Shown here piece by piece: positions 22,913-35,534 of a stretch of DNA of 64,000 bases; the stretch's first letter is position 1, and every line of letters begins with the position of its first letter. The notes beneath the pieces are model-generated. The model saw nothing but the letters and a program-made list of their open reading frames with translations. It was not told where the DNA came from and made no database searches. The stretch comes from Lithobates sylvaticus. Lineage: Eukaryota > Chordata > Amphibia > Anura > Ranidae. The stretch covers positions 373,638,945 to 373,702,944 of the forward strand of contig CM053030.1 in assembly GCA_028564925.1 (NCBI GenBank), in the 5' to 3' direction. The position numbers were made by a program, and so were the translations under genes.

Positions 22913-24516
22913 GTGGCGGCTGGCTAATTGGGAAGACTCCATCTTAGAGTCTGGCAAAGAGTCTATTAAGTCTGGCAACTAAACATAGCCAGTATATTAG
23001 AATATCCTGACGTATAAAGAGGTATTATAACCCCTAACAGTAGTAGATAACTAAATGAGCAAGAAAGGAAGTGTGCAGACTAACTTCGATTCACATCCCA
23101 TTATGTAACAAAAGCGCGTGTCGGTTAGTCTTAGCCTATTAATAGAGCCTCAAAAAATCGATCCAAAGACTACATTTCCCATCATCCTCCCAATATGGGG
23201 GGAGTGACGGACGAATGCATGCTTATCATTGGGTGAGTTTTGGTCTACAATCTAGGCAGACATCAGAGCCGTACTTAAACCTAGATGGCCATATTCTGAC
23301 GCCTTGTCCGCGCCACAGTCCATATATGAACACCTGTCCACATCTGTCACGGCCAGACATAGACAAGCGAATACACAGAAACAATGTTATTCAAAAAATA
23401 AAGTAAATAAAAATGTATAAATCTACACTTAATAAAATATATCTATACTTGTATTGACAGTCCTGAGACGTCCTATAATACAGTACATTATAAAAATATA
23501 TATAATAAAAAGGAGGAGGGGGGGGGGAGAGTTAAGTATCCCATTCCTCAGTTACCCCATCAGTGCTATTAACATTATAGGGGGCGATAGTCTCTGGTAT
23601 TAAATTATATCAAAGTTTAACGTGCAAATAGCAGGTTTAACCCATCAAGTTTGAATGGACTGAGAGCACAGTCGATTAACTAGATCCTATAGGTAATAAT
23701 GGTGTTTCACACAAATCGGGTGTTTCAGAAAGGTATAGTAACATACCACCATCTGAATACATCACCAAAATGGGAAATATATTTACCAAAGGAAAGAGGA
23801 AAAAAGGGGGGGTAAATTCCCGCATTTCTCAAGTACCTTTTCAAGGTTATTGACATAGCAAGAAAGAAACCACCTATACAGACTTGGAATTCCAAGACTA
23901 AATGGTATGTCCATAACATATTGTCCATTTGCCCACATGGCTAACAAAGCCACAAGACTATATGGGCAACATAGGTCATCCCAACCTACATGATTACTAG
24001 CATTGGTTCACAAAAGTCCAATATTTGTAGGCGCATAGTAGGGGGCCCATAATCTATATAATTATACATATGTTAGCTGTATTAGGAAATAGGATGATAT
24101 AGATGTATTGAAAAAGCAGGGAAAAAAAAGGATATATTTATCATGCCTCTCAATCATCTCTTCTGAGCCAAAATACGCACCAGGAGAACAGTACCCAATA
24201 TCATGCTGTATACCAAGCCCATGCTCTATGGGACATGGGATGTGTTGTCTAAATCGAAATGGTCATACAAAGATAGAAGCATTAATAGCCACTCACAACA
24301 CCATGGACTCCTACAGATAATGTTACAACATTTAGGCGGTATCAATAAATGCATTTACGTCTACATCTATATTCCACCCGTAGGGGGTATAAGTTTTAAC
24401 ACCCATGCCATTTCCAACTTAGAAATTCTCCTCACTAGGTTGCTCCCTCTCCAATGGGGTTTAAATGTATCTATCCCCACAAATAGAGTATTGGAGGGGT
24501 CACGGTTGTGAGTCGT

Positions 24517-25900
24517 CAGATAAAGTGTTTTGAAACCTGAATGTTTTGTGAACCCCCTTCATATATTTTTGATATGCTCATTAAGACAAACACTGAGGTG
24601 GCGTTTGGTCCTGCCCACATACTGCAGGCCACAAGGGCACTGCAATAAGTAGCCCACCCCCTCAGTGGAGCATGTAACAAAGGAGTCTTGTAACTCATCA
24701 AGGTAATCGTTGATGTAAAACTGGTAGTCCTTTTAGTTCTACAGTGAATAAGGGAACATACCTGACATCGCCTACATTGGTAATATCCTGTAAATTCACC
24801 AAATAAGCGGGGTGCATTATCAGGAGGATTCATTACATTTGGTGCCAATTTATCTTTTAAGGATGGAACACCTCTAAAAACCACACGTGGTCTTTTTGGT
24901 AGAAAAGTCTTGAGTATCCTATGATTTTCTAAAATATGCCAGTGTTTTTTCATAATGTGGCTGATACTGTGGTGTTGGTTAGAATAATTAGTAATGAAGG
25001 GAACACCAACATCTTCAATTGGCACTTTATCTTTCAAGAGGGCTGACCTGTCCATCGAGGAGACCTGATTCAAAGTATCCTCCAGGGATTTAGTATCATA
25101 GCCCTTCTCTATAAATTTAGAAGTGAGCATCCCAGCTTGCACCAGGAACTGGTCAGGTTCTGTGCAATTACGTTTGAGCCTCATGTACTGGCTTTTAGGT
25201 ACAGAGCGTAGCCAGGAAGCATGGTGACTGCTCCCCGTAGGGATATAGGAATTACGATCCGTTGACTTGAAGTATGTGGAGGTGACAAACTTGTTGTCAC
25301 CGATCACTATCTTCAAGTCAAGGAAATTGATCTCCCTCTTGCTTGCCTCATAAGACAAATGAATGCCTCTATTGTTGGCATTTAGTGTATCCATAAAGTC
25401 GTCAAGGGAAGTTTTACTTCCACCCCACAGGAGGAGGACGTAGTCTATATAGCGTGCCCAAAGTCCTCCCACTGGGCCATGAACAAATTCGCCAGGCTAG
25501 GGGCGTATTTCGCCCCTATCCTGGTGAAAAAATTGTCCATTGTACCAGAAAAAGTTATGAGTTGCTGCATACTCTAAACTCCATGATGTATTCAATCTGT
25601 TCCACCACTAGATGAGAATTCTTGTGAAGAAAGTATTTCACCGCTCCCAAACCCAGCTCATGGGGAATAATGGTATACAGCGACGTAACGTCGGCTGTAA
25701 TAAACCATAGATCTCCATGTGGTTTCAAACTTGCAAGGAGATTAATAACGTGACGCGTATCCTTAATGTAGGAAGGCATCACCCGCACAAGCGGCTGTAG
25801 AAAAAAAATCTATATACTTGCCCACCCGGGACGTCACGGAATCAATTCCGCTAACAATAGGACATCCCGGGGGGGGGGGGGGGCAAGTAAGACTCTTATG
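24517..25900 (-). pseudogene. Penelope-like RT/GIY-YIG coding remnant
   Basis: The longest frame (25472-24516) begins in the RT active-site region and includes LDLKIVIGDNKFVTSTYFK and TDRNSYIPTGSSHHASWL, typical of the thumb region in Penelope-like polymerases, then IMKKHWHIL...ILKTFLPKRPRVVFRG before the endonuclease. Upstream pieces carry further RT motifs. The coding region as a whole is broken. No host role is indicated. Confidence 0.75.
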
Positions 25901-27443
25901 AATCTTCGGAAGGTAATAGATAATTGGCACCCTCGGTGACTTGGGGACCAAAAACTGACTCTCTTTCTTGTTAAGGATACCCAGAGTGATACCCTTTTGA
26001 ACCAAATCCTCCAAGACGGCCTTATAGCTTATACCTGGGTTGGAGGGCAGAAGGGTATAGGTGTCCGTGTCCCCATACTACGCCTTGGTTGGGCCTGGGA
26101 AAATCCCATCCCTGTACGTTTGTAGCTGTTCTGTGCATTCTGATCCTGTCTAGCAGGGAGGTTGGGGGCATGCTGCCCATTTTGATAGCCTCCTTGATTG
26201 GCATATCCAATCCCAGCGAAACCGAAACCAGGATTGTCCCCCACATTACCATTTTCCCCCAATGGAAGAAACTGGTTGTGAGTAGGTACATTGTATCTAA
26301 ACTCATTTCCCCCATAGCCTTCATTGTAGTGAACAATTTGGCCAATACGGGTCTCCCCCATAGTTCTGGGAGGAATAGGGACCTATTCCCTGCTGTGAAT
26401 TAGGGACATGGGCAAGGTGTGGTGGAGGCCCTATTTTACCATTATAGGGATATCCTCCACTAAAGGGCGGTGGACCCATTGGCCACCCTGATCGATTTCC
26501 CCGCATTGGGCCATAGCCCAAATTAGGAGGTTGGCCACGTTCTAACGTTGGCCTTTGGAAATTCCCCGTGTGGTTTTTACCTCTATGGTTACCCTGAGAT
26601 CTATGGGGTGACTGATACGGAGTATCTCTAGATTTCTTGGCCGTTTTGATATTTATTTAAAGAAGCCAAATGCTTCTGTACCCCGCCCGAAGCTCCATCT
26701 CCCTGTGTGGTAGTATCCATATCGGGGGCCAATAATGGCTGTTTGTTCCGCTAGCAATTTCTTTTGCCACTCAAACACGCATTGGGACTGGTAGTCTGAC
26801 ATGTCCCTATTATATTTCTTTTTTTATCTTTTGTTCCCTGTCCTCTTTTTCCAAAAATTTCAAAAGATTTTTGGATCTCTCGCCATACTCCTCACTTTTT
26901 TTGAAAGGGGTTAATTTTTCTTTAATAACCTTAATTTCCTCATCAATCCTAAACAATTTGATTGTCTTTCTTTCTACCAAGAATCTGATGAAATTAACGC
27001 CAGCATCGTTAAAATACTTATACCATTCTTCTAATTGGGCCTCGCCCCTCTGGGGACACACCTCCCACCTCAGGCTACGAGGAACCATATGGTGTTTGAT
27101 GTATGTCCCCAGAAAGGCGATGTCCCACTGGGTATGGGTTTCAGATACCGTGAGGTTCTTTAACCTAGTAAATAGGCCTCCTAGGTCACCATCTCCTTCT
27201 TTGAAAATCTCAAAGACCCCCTCAGTGTTGACCACCCGGGTGGCTCTAAATTCAAAGAGAAGCGGAAGTGACAAACCAGTAGTGCTCAAAATTATGTGAA
27301 TAACAGTAACTGGTGACCCAATTAAATTATGAAACAAGTCTTGCAGCAATAATGACTATCAGGCAAAATTATATAAACAAAAAAAACTGCGCTGGACCAA
27401 AACATTTAAAAGCAGCAAACCACATGTGATAAACAAAGATAAG

Positions 27444-28285
27444 AGTAAGAAAAAAGGTTGCGCTAAATGAAATGTTAACAAAATACCAGTACCATCATCA
27501 AGTACCAAGTATCGTGAATAATATATGACAACAGTTATCAGCTATTGAAAATTGTGTCAAAACAATGTATGAAAAATTATATGTGACACCGCGGGATAAA
27601 ATTAATTACCCTCTCGTCCATATGACTTCAGAAAAATATATTAATAAAGCAAACATAAATGTTATAATAAGCAAGTGAAAAGCTGATGTTAAACAGTCCA
27701 CATAGACGTCCATAGATGATTGGAAGTCCGATCAAATTGACATCAGTGTGATAAGTGACTTTTCCATGTTAACATCCGTAATTGTGTGACTTATTCCACT
27801 GTGATCCCACCACCAAGTGAAATGAAGGCTTACCAGCTATAGGTAAAGAAGTCGCCTGCGGCTTAAACCAGTCAGGGCTTTTTCTTCTGTCTCACTCTGG
27901 TACAGCAAATCTGAGCGTCTATGTCCTTAGCAGGAATACCTCAATCGCTCCAGGATCGTACAAGGGTATATCACACCAGATAGGTCTCCCAAAAGACAAA
28001 AACGGAGAACGAAAAAAGGCAGACCATGGGTAGGATCCAACAGGTTTATTTGGTAAAAAGCGCCAATGGCGTATAGACATCCAAGTATAAAAAACAAGTT
28101 TAAAATTTGCGGCCGGCTGGCTGCAGTAACAAAACGCCCGTGCTTGTCTAGGGCGTAGAACGCGGTGACGTCAGCACGTCGCTCCTCCCTACGCGTTTCG
28201 TCGCAGAAATTACATATTCATGGAGCACGGGCGGTGTACTGACGCACCGCTATAAATATAACAAACCAAGCCTCGATCTGAGTGG
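27444..28285 (-). repeat. Penelope-like element terminal repeat B
   Basis: Direct repeat matching 22068-22912, with small differences. It carries a second hammerhead-like fold at 28169-28244. Confidence 0.85.
28169..28244 (-). ncRNA. Hammerhead-like ribozyme fold, non-canonical core (copy B)
   Basis: Same arrangement as 22800-22875, with the ATGAATA box, GAA and ACGCGT preserved. Stem II is weaker here (GTAA against CGAC), so this copy appears more decayed. Confidence 0.45.
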
Positions 28286-28297
28286 CTGCTGAATAAT

Positions 28298-28598
28298 GCC
28301 TTTTTTATGCAAAATATTTGTATATAGAGTAGAGCTGCATGAATTATCGTTAAAAAAATTGCGATTTCGATTCAAACCCCCCCCCCCCCCCCCCCCCCCC
28401 TCACGATATTACTCTGGCATTTCCACAATTCAGTGCAGAGCCGTTCTCTGCTGACAGCTGTTCAAAAAAAAAAAAAAGCAACCTGCCAAGTTTATCACAA
28501 CAATTCTCAGTGCTGAGAGATAAAAAAAACATGAAACCATGTATCTTTTGGTTCTATTAGATCAAAGGGATGAATATCGGTCTGTAAATGAGGGCAGT
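28298..28598 (+). other. Intron sequence with C22 run
   Basis: A run of about 22 C residues at 28378-28400 follows TCGATTCAAAC. No element boundaries seen. Confidence 0.5.
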
Positions 28599-29357
28599 TT
28601 AACCACTTAAAGACTAAGCCTCTTTCTGACATGTGTTGCTTACTAGTTAAAATCCAGTAGGTTTTGCTAGGAAAAAAAACCCTAACATCTTTTTAGCAGA
28701 GACCCTAGAGAATAAAACGGCGGTTATTGCAATATTTTATGTCACTCTCTATTTGTGCAGCGGCCTTTCAAAGGCAATTTTTTGTGCAGCCAGTTGAAAC
28801 AGATCCCAGCCGACCAACAAAGGGTGGCCACAAGGAGAAAGAGAATGGCCACAATGCCGGGACCAGCGTGGAAGGCAGGATCTTAAAGAGACTTCAACAG
28901 GAAGCGACTGGGGCCAGCGTTGTCCGCGGGTACCCGGAAGTTATGAAAAAAAGGCAGGGAGTGTGCTATTGGCTGCTCCTTCATGCCAATAATGGAGAGC
29001 CGATACACAAGTGTTTTATTTAGAAGCAAGGGAGGTGGGCCGGGGGCAGAACCACGGGCGGGAAAAAACAGTAGCAGACGTGGCTTATGTGCTGTATATG
29101 ATACAATATAAGAGGGGGGGAAGGAAATCGCAGAGGAGGGTAAAGAATAGCGGGAAAAGGGAGGCAGGAAAGGAAGCTACAGGAAAAATTGTGTAAAAGT
29201 GATCTTGCGGTGAATCCGCCGCAGAGATCACTTTTATCTTGTAGCGGACTGCCCGCTGAAGAAGAGGACGCTGGGGTTATGACAGCTAGCTGCTGCCATA
29301 ATGATATCCTCCAAAGTGAGGCCGTAAAACTGCGGTGGGCGGTCCGGAAGTGGCTAA
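28599..29357. mobile_element. TTAACCACTT-family element
   Basis: It starts TTAACCACTTAAAGACTAAG and ends GTCCGGAAGTGGCTAA, a near-match of the same termini as 5555-10623. About 760 bp, without coding capacity. The right terminus carries one change from TTAA. Confidence 0.6.
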
Positions 29358-29653
29358 GACATTAGGATTTTTGGTTTATCCCTTTTCCATGGCAGTGGTC
29401 CTCATTGCTTTCTACAAAACTGATATTTTTTTTTTTTTTTTTTTTTTAAGGCAGTGTCATTTACCTGAAGATGTAAGCATAACCCAAGCAGTCATGCATA
29501 TGAAGTGTGTCCTGTGTAATAAGGAATATGAGCTGATTTTTTTTATGTATTTTGTATGCTTGGTAAAGTGCTTTTGGTTTTGTTGGTGATGCCATATTGT
29601 TGTTGTATTATTATTATAATTTTTTTTTTATTTTTTTCATATATTCTTCTCAG

Positions 29654-29863
29654 GTTCTTTCTACTGGATGGCGGAATAGACGAGTAGCTTCAACCTCGAT
29701 GAACAGAGAATCCTCCAGGTCTCATGCTGTCTTCACTGTCACAATTGAATCTATGGAAAAGGTTAATGAAATTGTTAACATAAGATCTTCACAACTTAAC
29801 CTTGTGGATCTTGCTGGATCAGAAAGACAGAAAGACGCTCATACTGAAGGAGTCAGGCTTAAG
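29654..29863 (+). CDS. kif15: kif15 internal exon 4: switch I and switch II
   Basis: This 210-nt exon (70 codons, phase 0) lies between TTCTCAG and GTGAAC. It starts VLSTGWRNRRVASTSMNRES, containing switch I (NRESSRSH), and later encodes SQLNLVDLAGSERQKD, containing switch II (DLAGSE). These elements sense the nucleotide gamma-phosphate and couple ATP hydrolysis to microtubule binding. Every key residue is present, so the gene appears functional. The C-terminal TEGVRLK joins directly to [10 protein letters not shown] in the next exon. Confidence 0.97.
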
Positions 29864-30043
29864 GTGAACTAAAATTTGATATTTTAATTCATATGGACAG
29901 CCAATCACTTTTTTTTGCATGGAACTATTGATATATAGTACTACTGGTCTTTTTAAGATGTCTGCGTTTAAATTGTCAGATGCCATGTGCTCATGCGCTG
30001 ACAAGCGACTGATGTAGAGGAATGATGTACAGAGTGTTTAAGT

Positions 30044-31281
30044 TAGGGCTGAAACAACTAATCGATTATGAAATTAATCTATTACTATTTTCATAATCGA
30101 TTAATCGGCCAGTAACCTAATGGGGTTAAAAAAAACTAAAATGAGCCCTTTATAGTTAAAAAAGAGAAAATCGCTACTGTAAATATTACTTTCACAGTTC
30201 TACAGTAAAAAATTGAACCCCTTACACTAGCGACTATCTGCTTTTTTTTTTTTTTTGTACTATAAAGGGCTCATTTTATTTTTTTTAACCCCATTATGTT
30301 ACTAAACGTCTTAGACCTGGTTCACATATGTGTTTTTGGTGCTTTTTGCAGAAACGCACTACAGTTCATTTAACATGGTTTCCTATGGGACACGTTCACA
30401 TCTATGCTTTTTTCAGCCGCTGCGTATTTGGAAAGGGTCAGGGACTTTTTTTTTTTTAACGCAAAATGGTGCTTTTTTGGTTTAATATACTTCAATGGAG
30501 AAGCTGCAGAAAAGCATGTAATTCGTTTTTGCAGCAATTTGTGTTTTTTTTTTTTTGTTTGCCCAACAACAAATTGGCCAAAAAACAGTATGTCTCTAAT
30601 AGTATATACAGTATATCTCCTCTAATAGCGTATATACAGTATATCGCTTTTGTCTGTTATTCTCAGTGGATTCGATATTTTGCTCCCTAACCATGGTTGG
30701 TTGTTTACATTTACCACTGCATAGAGATACAGTATTTAAAGAGGAGTGCCCACAAAAAAAAAAAAAAAAAATGTAAAAGCCAGCAGCTACAAATACTGCA
30801 GCTGCTGACTTTTTTAATAATCGGACACTTACCTGTCCCGGGGTCCAGCGATGCGGGGGAACGAGACCCCCCCTCGTTCCCCGCTCAGCTCAGCTCGTGA
30901 CGCCGGCATTCTTAATGTAGGCACCCGGCTGTGGCTTCATTCGCCGCTCACTCATCTGGGACACATGACAGGTCCCAGATGACTGTGCGGCACCTACAGG
31001 AAGTGATGTCATTGCCCGGGCAATGAAGGTGGCAGACTACTAGGGACCCCCCTAGCAACAGGCATTTAGAGGTGAGTAAAAAATTATTGATTTTTTTTAA
31101 GGCAAATTTTTTTTTTTTGGTGGCAACACCACTTTAAGAATAGATTGCCTTTTTTTAAAACTTTACATATTAACTAAATGATACACCACCTTTTTTTCTT
31201 TTTTACGGTTATTAGCCGATTAATCGAAACAATAATCGGGCAACTAATCGATTATGACAATAATCGTTAGTTGCAGCCCTA
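30044..31281. mobile_element. hAT-type non-autonomous element with 8-bp target duplication
   Basis: Begins TAGGGCTGAAACAACTAATC and ends TTAGTTGCAGCCCTA. GTTTAAGT flanks both sides (30036-30043 and 31282-31289). Subterminal inverted TAATCGATTA motifs repeat at both ends. A TTAA MITE (30736-31137) is nested inside. Confidence 0.9.
30736..31137. mobile_element. TTAA-flanked MITE nested in the hAT element
   Basis: Starts TTAAAGAGGAGTGCCCAC and ends GTGGCAACACCACTTTAA, giving inverted TTAAAG termini and TTAA on both sides. It is younger than its hAT host. Confidence 0.65.
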
Positions 31282-31542
31282 GTTTAAGTGCTCCCTGGGT
31301 ACATGCAAACAGGACAATTCATAAAGGGTGGCGACACTCTGTAGAATTCCATCATTCCTCGGCACAACTGTCAGTGGGGAAAACTGATTCATGTACCTTT
31401 TTTTTTTTTTTTTTTTTTTTTAACTTAGGGCAAGTATCGCATATGTAGGTGCACTGAGGCAGGAGTGCGGACACTCTGTACTCAGTGCAACGGAGCTTTC
31501 TCCTCGTCATTTAGATGTAGTGGATGAGGATTTCTTTTTTTT

Positions 31543-31763
31543 TTAAAGTGGAAGTAAACCCCCCTATCGGTTTCAGCCAAGGAAGCTGCCATCTTTGCCT
31601 CTGTTTAATCTTCAACTGCCACAGTGCTGCACATGTGATCCGTTATGACACCAGCCATTGGATGGTTTGACTGAGAGCACAGCCAATGTGCAGTTAGCAT
31701 TCATGGGATGCCTTTTTTTTTTTTTTTTAGACTGTTAAATCGTAGGGTTTACTTCCGCTTTAA
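31543..31763. mobile_element. TTAA-flanked MITE
   Basis: TTAAAGTGGAAGTAAACCC at the left and GGGTTTACTTCCGCTTTAA at the right are inverted repeats of about 19 bp with TTAA at both ends. No coding capacity. Confidence 0.75.
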
Positions 31764-32454
31764 GCTGGCTAGGCAGATCTTTATGTGGATTCAGAGACCT
31801 TCATTCTCCATCAGGTCTGCTGACAGCAGGCAGTGGGTGAACCTATAGCTTATAGATACCCTGCTGTTTGGGGTTACAGAATCCACCCACTGCCTGTAGT
31901 CCGGCACAAGGAGAGCGCAGACCTAATGGGTAACTAGTGTCTCATCTTCCCTATCCGGCTCTACCCAATGTCAGCATCACTAGTTACTAAGTTACTAGGA
32001 GCCTGTGAAGCGGAAAGCATCCTTAACCAGTAAGGCAGGGCTTGACAAATTTGCTTGGAATCTAGGAGCCAGCTAAAAAAGTTAGGCACCATTTTTTTAT
32101 TTATTTTTTTAACTTCTTGAGATCCGCGCTGTAGCCGTCGTTCTGCTTTGCCGGGACTACGTCCTATGACGTTGTGCCGTGTACGAGCGGCCTGCGCGCC
32201 CCCTGAAGGGCATGCGCTCTGTGATCAGTGAGTCTATGAGACTCGCTGGATCACCGATCCAAGTAAGGGGTCTATCCCGACCCCTTAGCACGTGATCAGC
32301 TGTCAGCCAATGACAGCTGATCCCGTGATGTCAACACAGCCGGTAATTGGCTATTTTTTCTCCTCGCCCTGACAGCGGAGGAGAAAAAAAAATCCGATCA
32401 CCGGCGGCAGTGATCGGGACATCCGTCGCAATCACTGCAAGCTGCTGCCAGTCC

Positions 32455-32665
32455 CTCGGTGCCCACCTGTGCCCCCCTACAAGTGCCACCTAGCAGTAGG
32501 CAACAGTGCCCACAATCAGTGCCTGAGGAACAGTGCTGCACATTAGTGCCACCTATCAGTGCCCATCCGTGCCCCCCATCCATGCCCATCTGTTCTGCCT
32601 TATCTGTGCCTATCAGTGCCACCTTAACTGTGCCTATCAGTGCTCATCAGCGCATATCAATGAAG
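32455..32665. repeat. Degenerate minisatellite, CAGTGCCACCTAT-like unit
   Basis: Repeated CAGTGCCACCTATCAGTGCC-like words of about 18-24 bp with many changes. A short related block occurs at 12346-12385. Reading frames across it are not genes. Confidence 0.6.
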
Positions 32666-32760
32666 CAGAAAAATTACCTGTTTGCAAAATTTTATAACAA
32701 ACCAATTTTTTTTTTTTCAAAACATTTTTATTGTTTCAAAAAATAAAAACCCAGCTGTGA

Positions 32761-33287
32761 TTAACCACTTCAGCCCCGGACCAATTGGCAGCCAAAGGAC
32801 CAGGCCCTTTTTTGCGATTCGGCACTGCGTTGTTTAACTGACAATTGCGCGGTCGTCGACGTGGCTCCAAAACAAAATTGGCGTCCTTTTTTTCCCACAA
32901 ATAGAGCTTTCTTTTGATGGTATTTGATCGCCCCTGCGGTTTTTTATTTTTTGCGCTATAAACAAAAATAAAAATGAAAAAAATGCAATATTTTTTCTTT
33001 TTGCTATAATAAATATCCGTTTCGGCCGATACATATTCTTCTACATATTTTTGGTAAAAAAAAACGCAATTAGCGATTTATTGATCGGTTTGCGCAAAAG
33101 TTATAGCGTTTACAAAATAGGGGATAGTTTTATAGCATTTTTATTAATATTTTTTTTTTTACTGTAATGGCGGCGATCAGCGATTTATATTGTGACTGCG
33201 TCATTATGGCGGACACATGGACATTTTTGGGACCATTGTCATTTATACAGCAATCAATGCTGTGTTTGTTGCGTGAAACCTGTGTGT
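32761..33287. mobile_element. TTAACCACTT-family element, left part (interrupted by hAT)
   Basis: Begins TTAACCACTTCAGCCCCGGA as in 5555-10623 and continues with the same subterminal sequence (CCCACAAATAGAGCTTTCTT, then GCGCAAAAGTTATAGCGT). It is interrupted at 33296 by a hAT element. An inverted relative of the same family lies at about 34175-34440. Confidence 0.65.
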
Positions 33288-33295
33288 GTTGCGTG

Positions 33296-34058
33296 CAGTG
33301 ATGTAAGTAACTGAGTTAAAATAAAAGGAGTTACTTAACGCAGTTACTTTAGAGGGTAACGAGTAATCTAACTGATTACTTTTCCCCTTATGGTAATGCA
33401 GTTCCCTTTACTTGGGCGCCGTTACCCCAATTACATCTACCGCCACTAGATGGCAGTAGTGTAATTCCGGTGTCCTGCCGAAAAATAGTTTCCCCGCCGG
33501 ATAAGGACCCCCCTGTACTGTGCAATGCCGAACCTAAACGGCTCTGAGTTAACGCAGGCGCAGTTAACATGTAATTGTACGAGGCGATGCCGCATGCTCC
33601 TGATGCTCGTGCAAGGGGCGTCTATGTAACTAAGGGGGCGGGTCTAGTATTACTGTAAAAAAGAGGCACATACATTATTATTGTTGTATATCAAGCTCTG
33701 CCCATTAATTTAACATTCGCCCTCTTCTGTAGCCAACCGCCCCTTACACGATATAATAATAGACCCGCCCCTTGCTTACACGCTATAACAGATCTGCCCC
33801 TTGGTTAAAGTAATAATAGAGCAGCCCCTTGGTTACACAATATATAACAATAATAATAAATGCGACCCTTGCTTACAGTAATACTAGACCCGCCCCTTAG
33901 TTACACGTATAGAATATAAAAAAAAAAGTCAGTTACTTTTCTGCGTAACTAATTACTTTTTCCAATTTAGTAACCGAGTTACTAACGCAGTTACTTTTTG
34001 GGAGAAGTAATTTGTAACTTAAATAATTACTTTTTTTAAAGTAAGATGACCAACACTG
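33296..34058. mobile_element. hAT-type non-autonomous element
   Basis: Begins CAGTGATGTAAGTAACT and ends with inverted AAGTAAGATGACCAACACTG. Flanks are GTTGCGTG (33288-33295) and GTTACGTG (34059-34066), an 8-bp duplication with one change. The interior alternates GTTACTT-type words and AT-rich sequence. No transposase frame. Confidence 0.75.
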
Positions 34059-34066
34059 GTTACGTG

Positions 34067-34102
<36 letters not shown>

Positions 34103-34496
34103 TGTATTTTATTTTATTTTATTTTTTTGTGAATAGAGGAGAGAGATGCATCGTCTCTAATGATTAATACCTAGATGAAAGACATGTGGCTGAATACATT
34201 TTGGCCTAAATGTATGACTAAAATTGAGTTTATTGGATTATTTTTTTTTCAAAAAATGTTGGTCTTTTTCTGTTTTACATCGCAAAAAATAAAAATCGCA
34301 GAGGCAATCAAATACCATCAAAAGAAAGTTCTATTTGTTGGGGGAAAAAGGGTGCAAATTTCGTTTTGGGTGCAATGTTGCATGACCGTGCAATTACCAG
34401 TTAAAGCAGCGCAGTGCCAAATTGTAAAAAGTGCTAGGTGCCTCAAAACTCACGGTTTCGCGTCACCCAATTGCTGTGATGGCCTCTGATTTGGCT

Positions 34497-34901
34497 TTAA
34501 AGTGATTGTAAAGTCTTTGTATGTGTTTTTTTTTTTTATTTTATTTTTTTTATATTATTCTACTTACCTGTTCTGTGCAGTGGATTCCACAGGGCAGCCA
34601 AGATCCTCCTCTTCTCGGGTCCCTCTTTGGCTCTCCTGGCCCCTCCCTCCTGACGAGTGCCCCCACAGCAAGAAGCTCTTCTCATTGGCTGGCTGGCTGA
34701 CTGACTTTGACAGCAGCGGGAGCCAATGGTGCCACGCTGCTGTCTCAGTCAATGAGGGGAGTCTTGGGCAGACAAGACAATTCTACAACATTGCTGGACG
34801 GAGAGGGGTCTCAGGTAAATATTAGGGGGGGGCTGCGGCACACAGGCTTTTTATCTTAATGCGTGGAATGAAAAACCTTCCGCCTTTACAACTACTTTTA
34901 A
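34497..34901. mobile_element. TTAA-flanked MITE
   Basis: TTAAAGTGATTGTAAAG at the left and CTTTACAACTACTTTTAA at the right are inverted termini with TTAA on both sides. 405 bp, non-coding. Confidence 0.75.
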
Positions 34902-35534
34902 GAAGGTGTCAAAGGTACTGGTCAGTATATTTTAGGCAAGATTTTATTTTTATTTTTATTTTATTTAAAAAAAAAAAAAAAGGATTTCTTTTTTTTTTTT
35001 TAATTTTATTATCCTGCGTGTGTTTTTAGGTAGGATCAAAAAAAAAAGCAAAATGCGCACTATTGTTTTTGGGCTGTACTACGGATACAGACAAATAACA
35101 CACATATGTGGTATCGCTACGATTGTCAGGAGCAGGATAATTTTATTTTGGGTTCTTTGGTGGTAGGTTATGGTAGTAACAAGAAATATACAGCTAAGGT
35201 TTTTTTTTTTTACCATTTTGGGATAGTTTTTTTTTTCTTTTGATAATAAATAAAAAAAAAAAAAAAAAACAGAGATCTCTATTACCATTTACCACCAAAT
35301 TAAAAAAAAAAAAAAAAAACGCTGTATAATCCACCTGGATGCACAAAGTAGTTACTGTACAGTTTTACTAAGACATGTCAAAATTGCAAAATTGTGCTTG
35401 GGTATTAACATTTGTTTTACCCTTGGGTATGAAGGGATTAATCACAACTGGTTTTATATTTTTTGCTAAATTAAATGAAAAAAATTGTATTGCTAGTTTT
35501 ACATGAAGTTGTGTTTTGTTTGAAATGTTTGTAG

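Larger units (their letters stand above)
22068..28285 (-). mobile_element. Penelope-like retroelement with long terminal repeats and target duplication
   Basis: Flanked by a 12-bp duplication CTGCTGAATAAT (22056-22067 and 28286-28297) and bounded by direct repeats of about 845 bp. On the - strand, in order: an upstream frame (27349-26810) of unknown function, a Gly/Asn/Pro-rich stretch (26520-26029), RT-like segments (YYLPKIHK near 25900, DVTSLYTIIPH near 25680, the RT active-site region near 25440), and a GIY-YIG-like endonuclease with a Cys-containing segment (near 24790-24600). RT plus GIY-YIG defines Penelope-like elements. The reading frames carry several breaks, so this copy is inactive. 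The terminal repeats match the family's known pseudo-LTRs. Confidence 0.8.

Noticed and set aside
28727-29196. Frames of 98 and 61 codons within the TTAACCACTT-family element
   Set aside because: Non-autonomous repeat sequence; no homology and no splice or start evidence.
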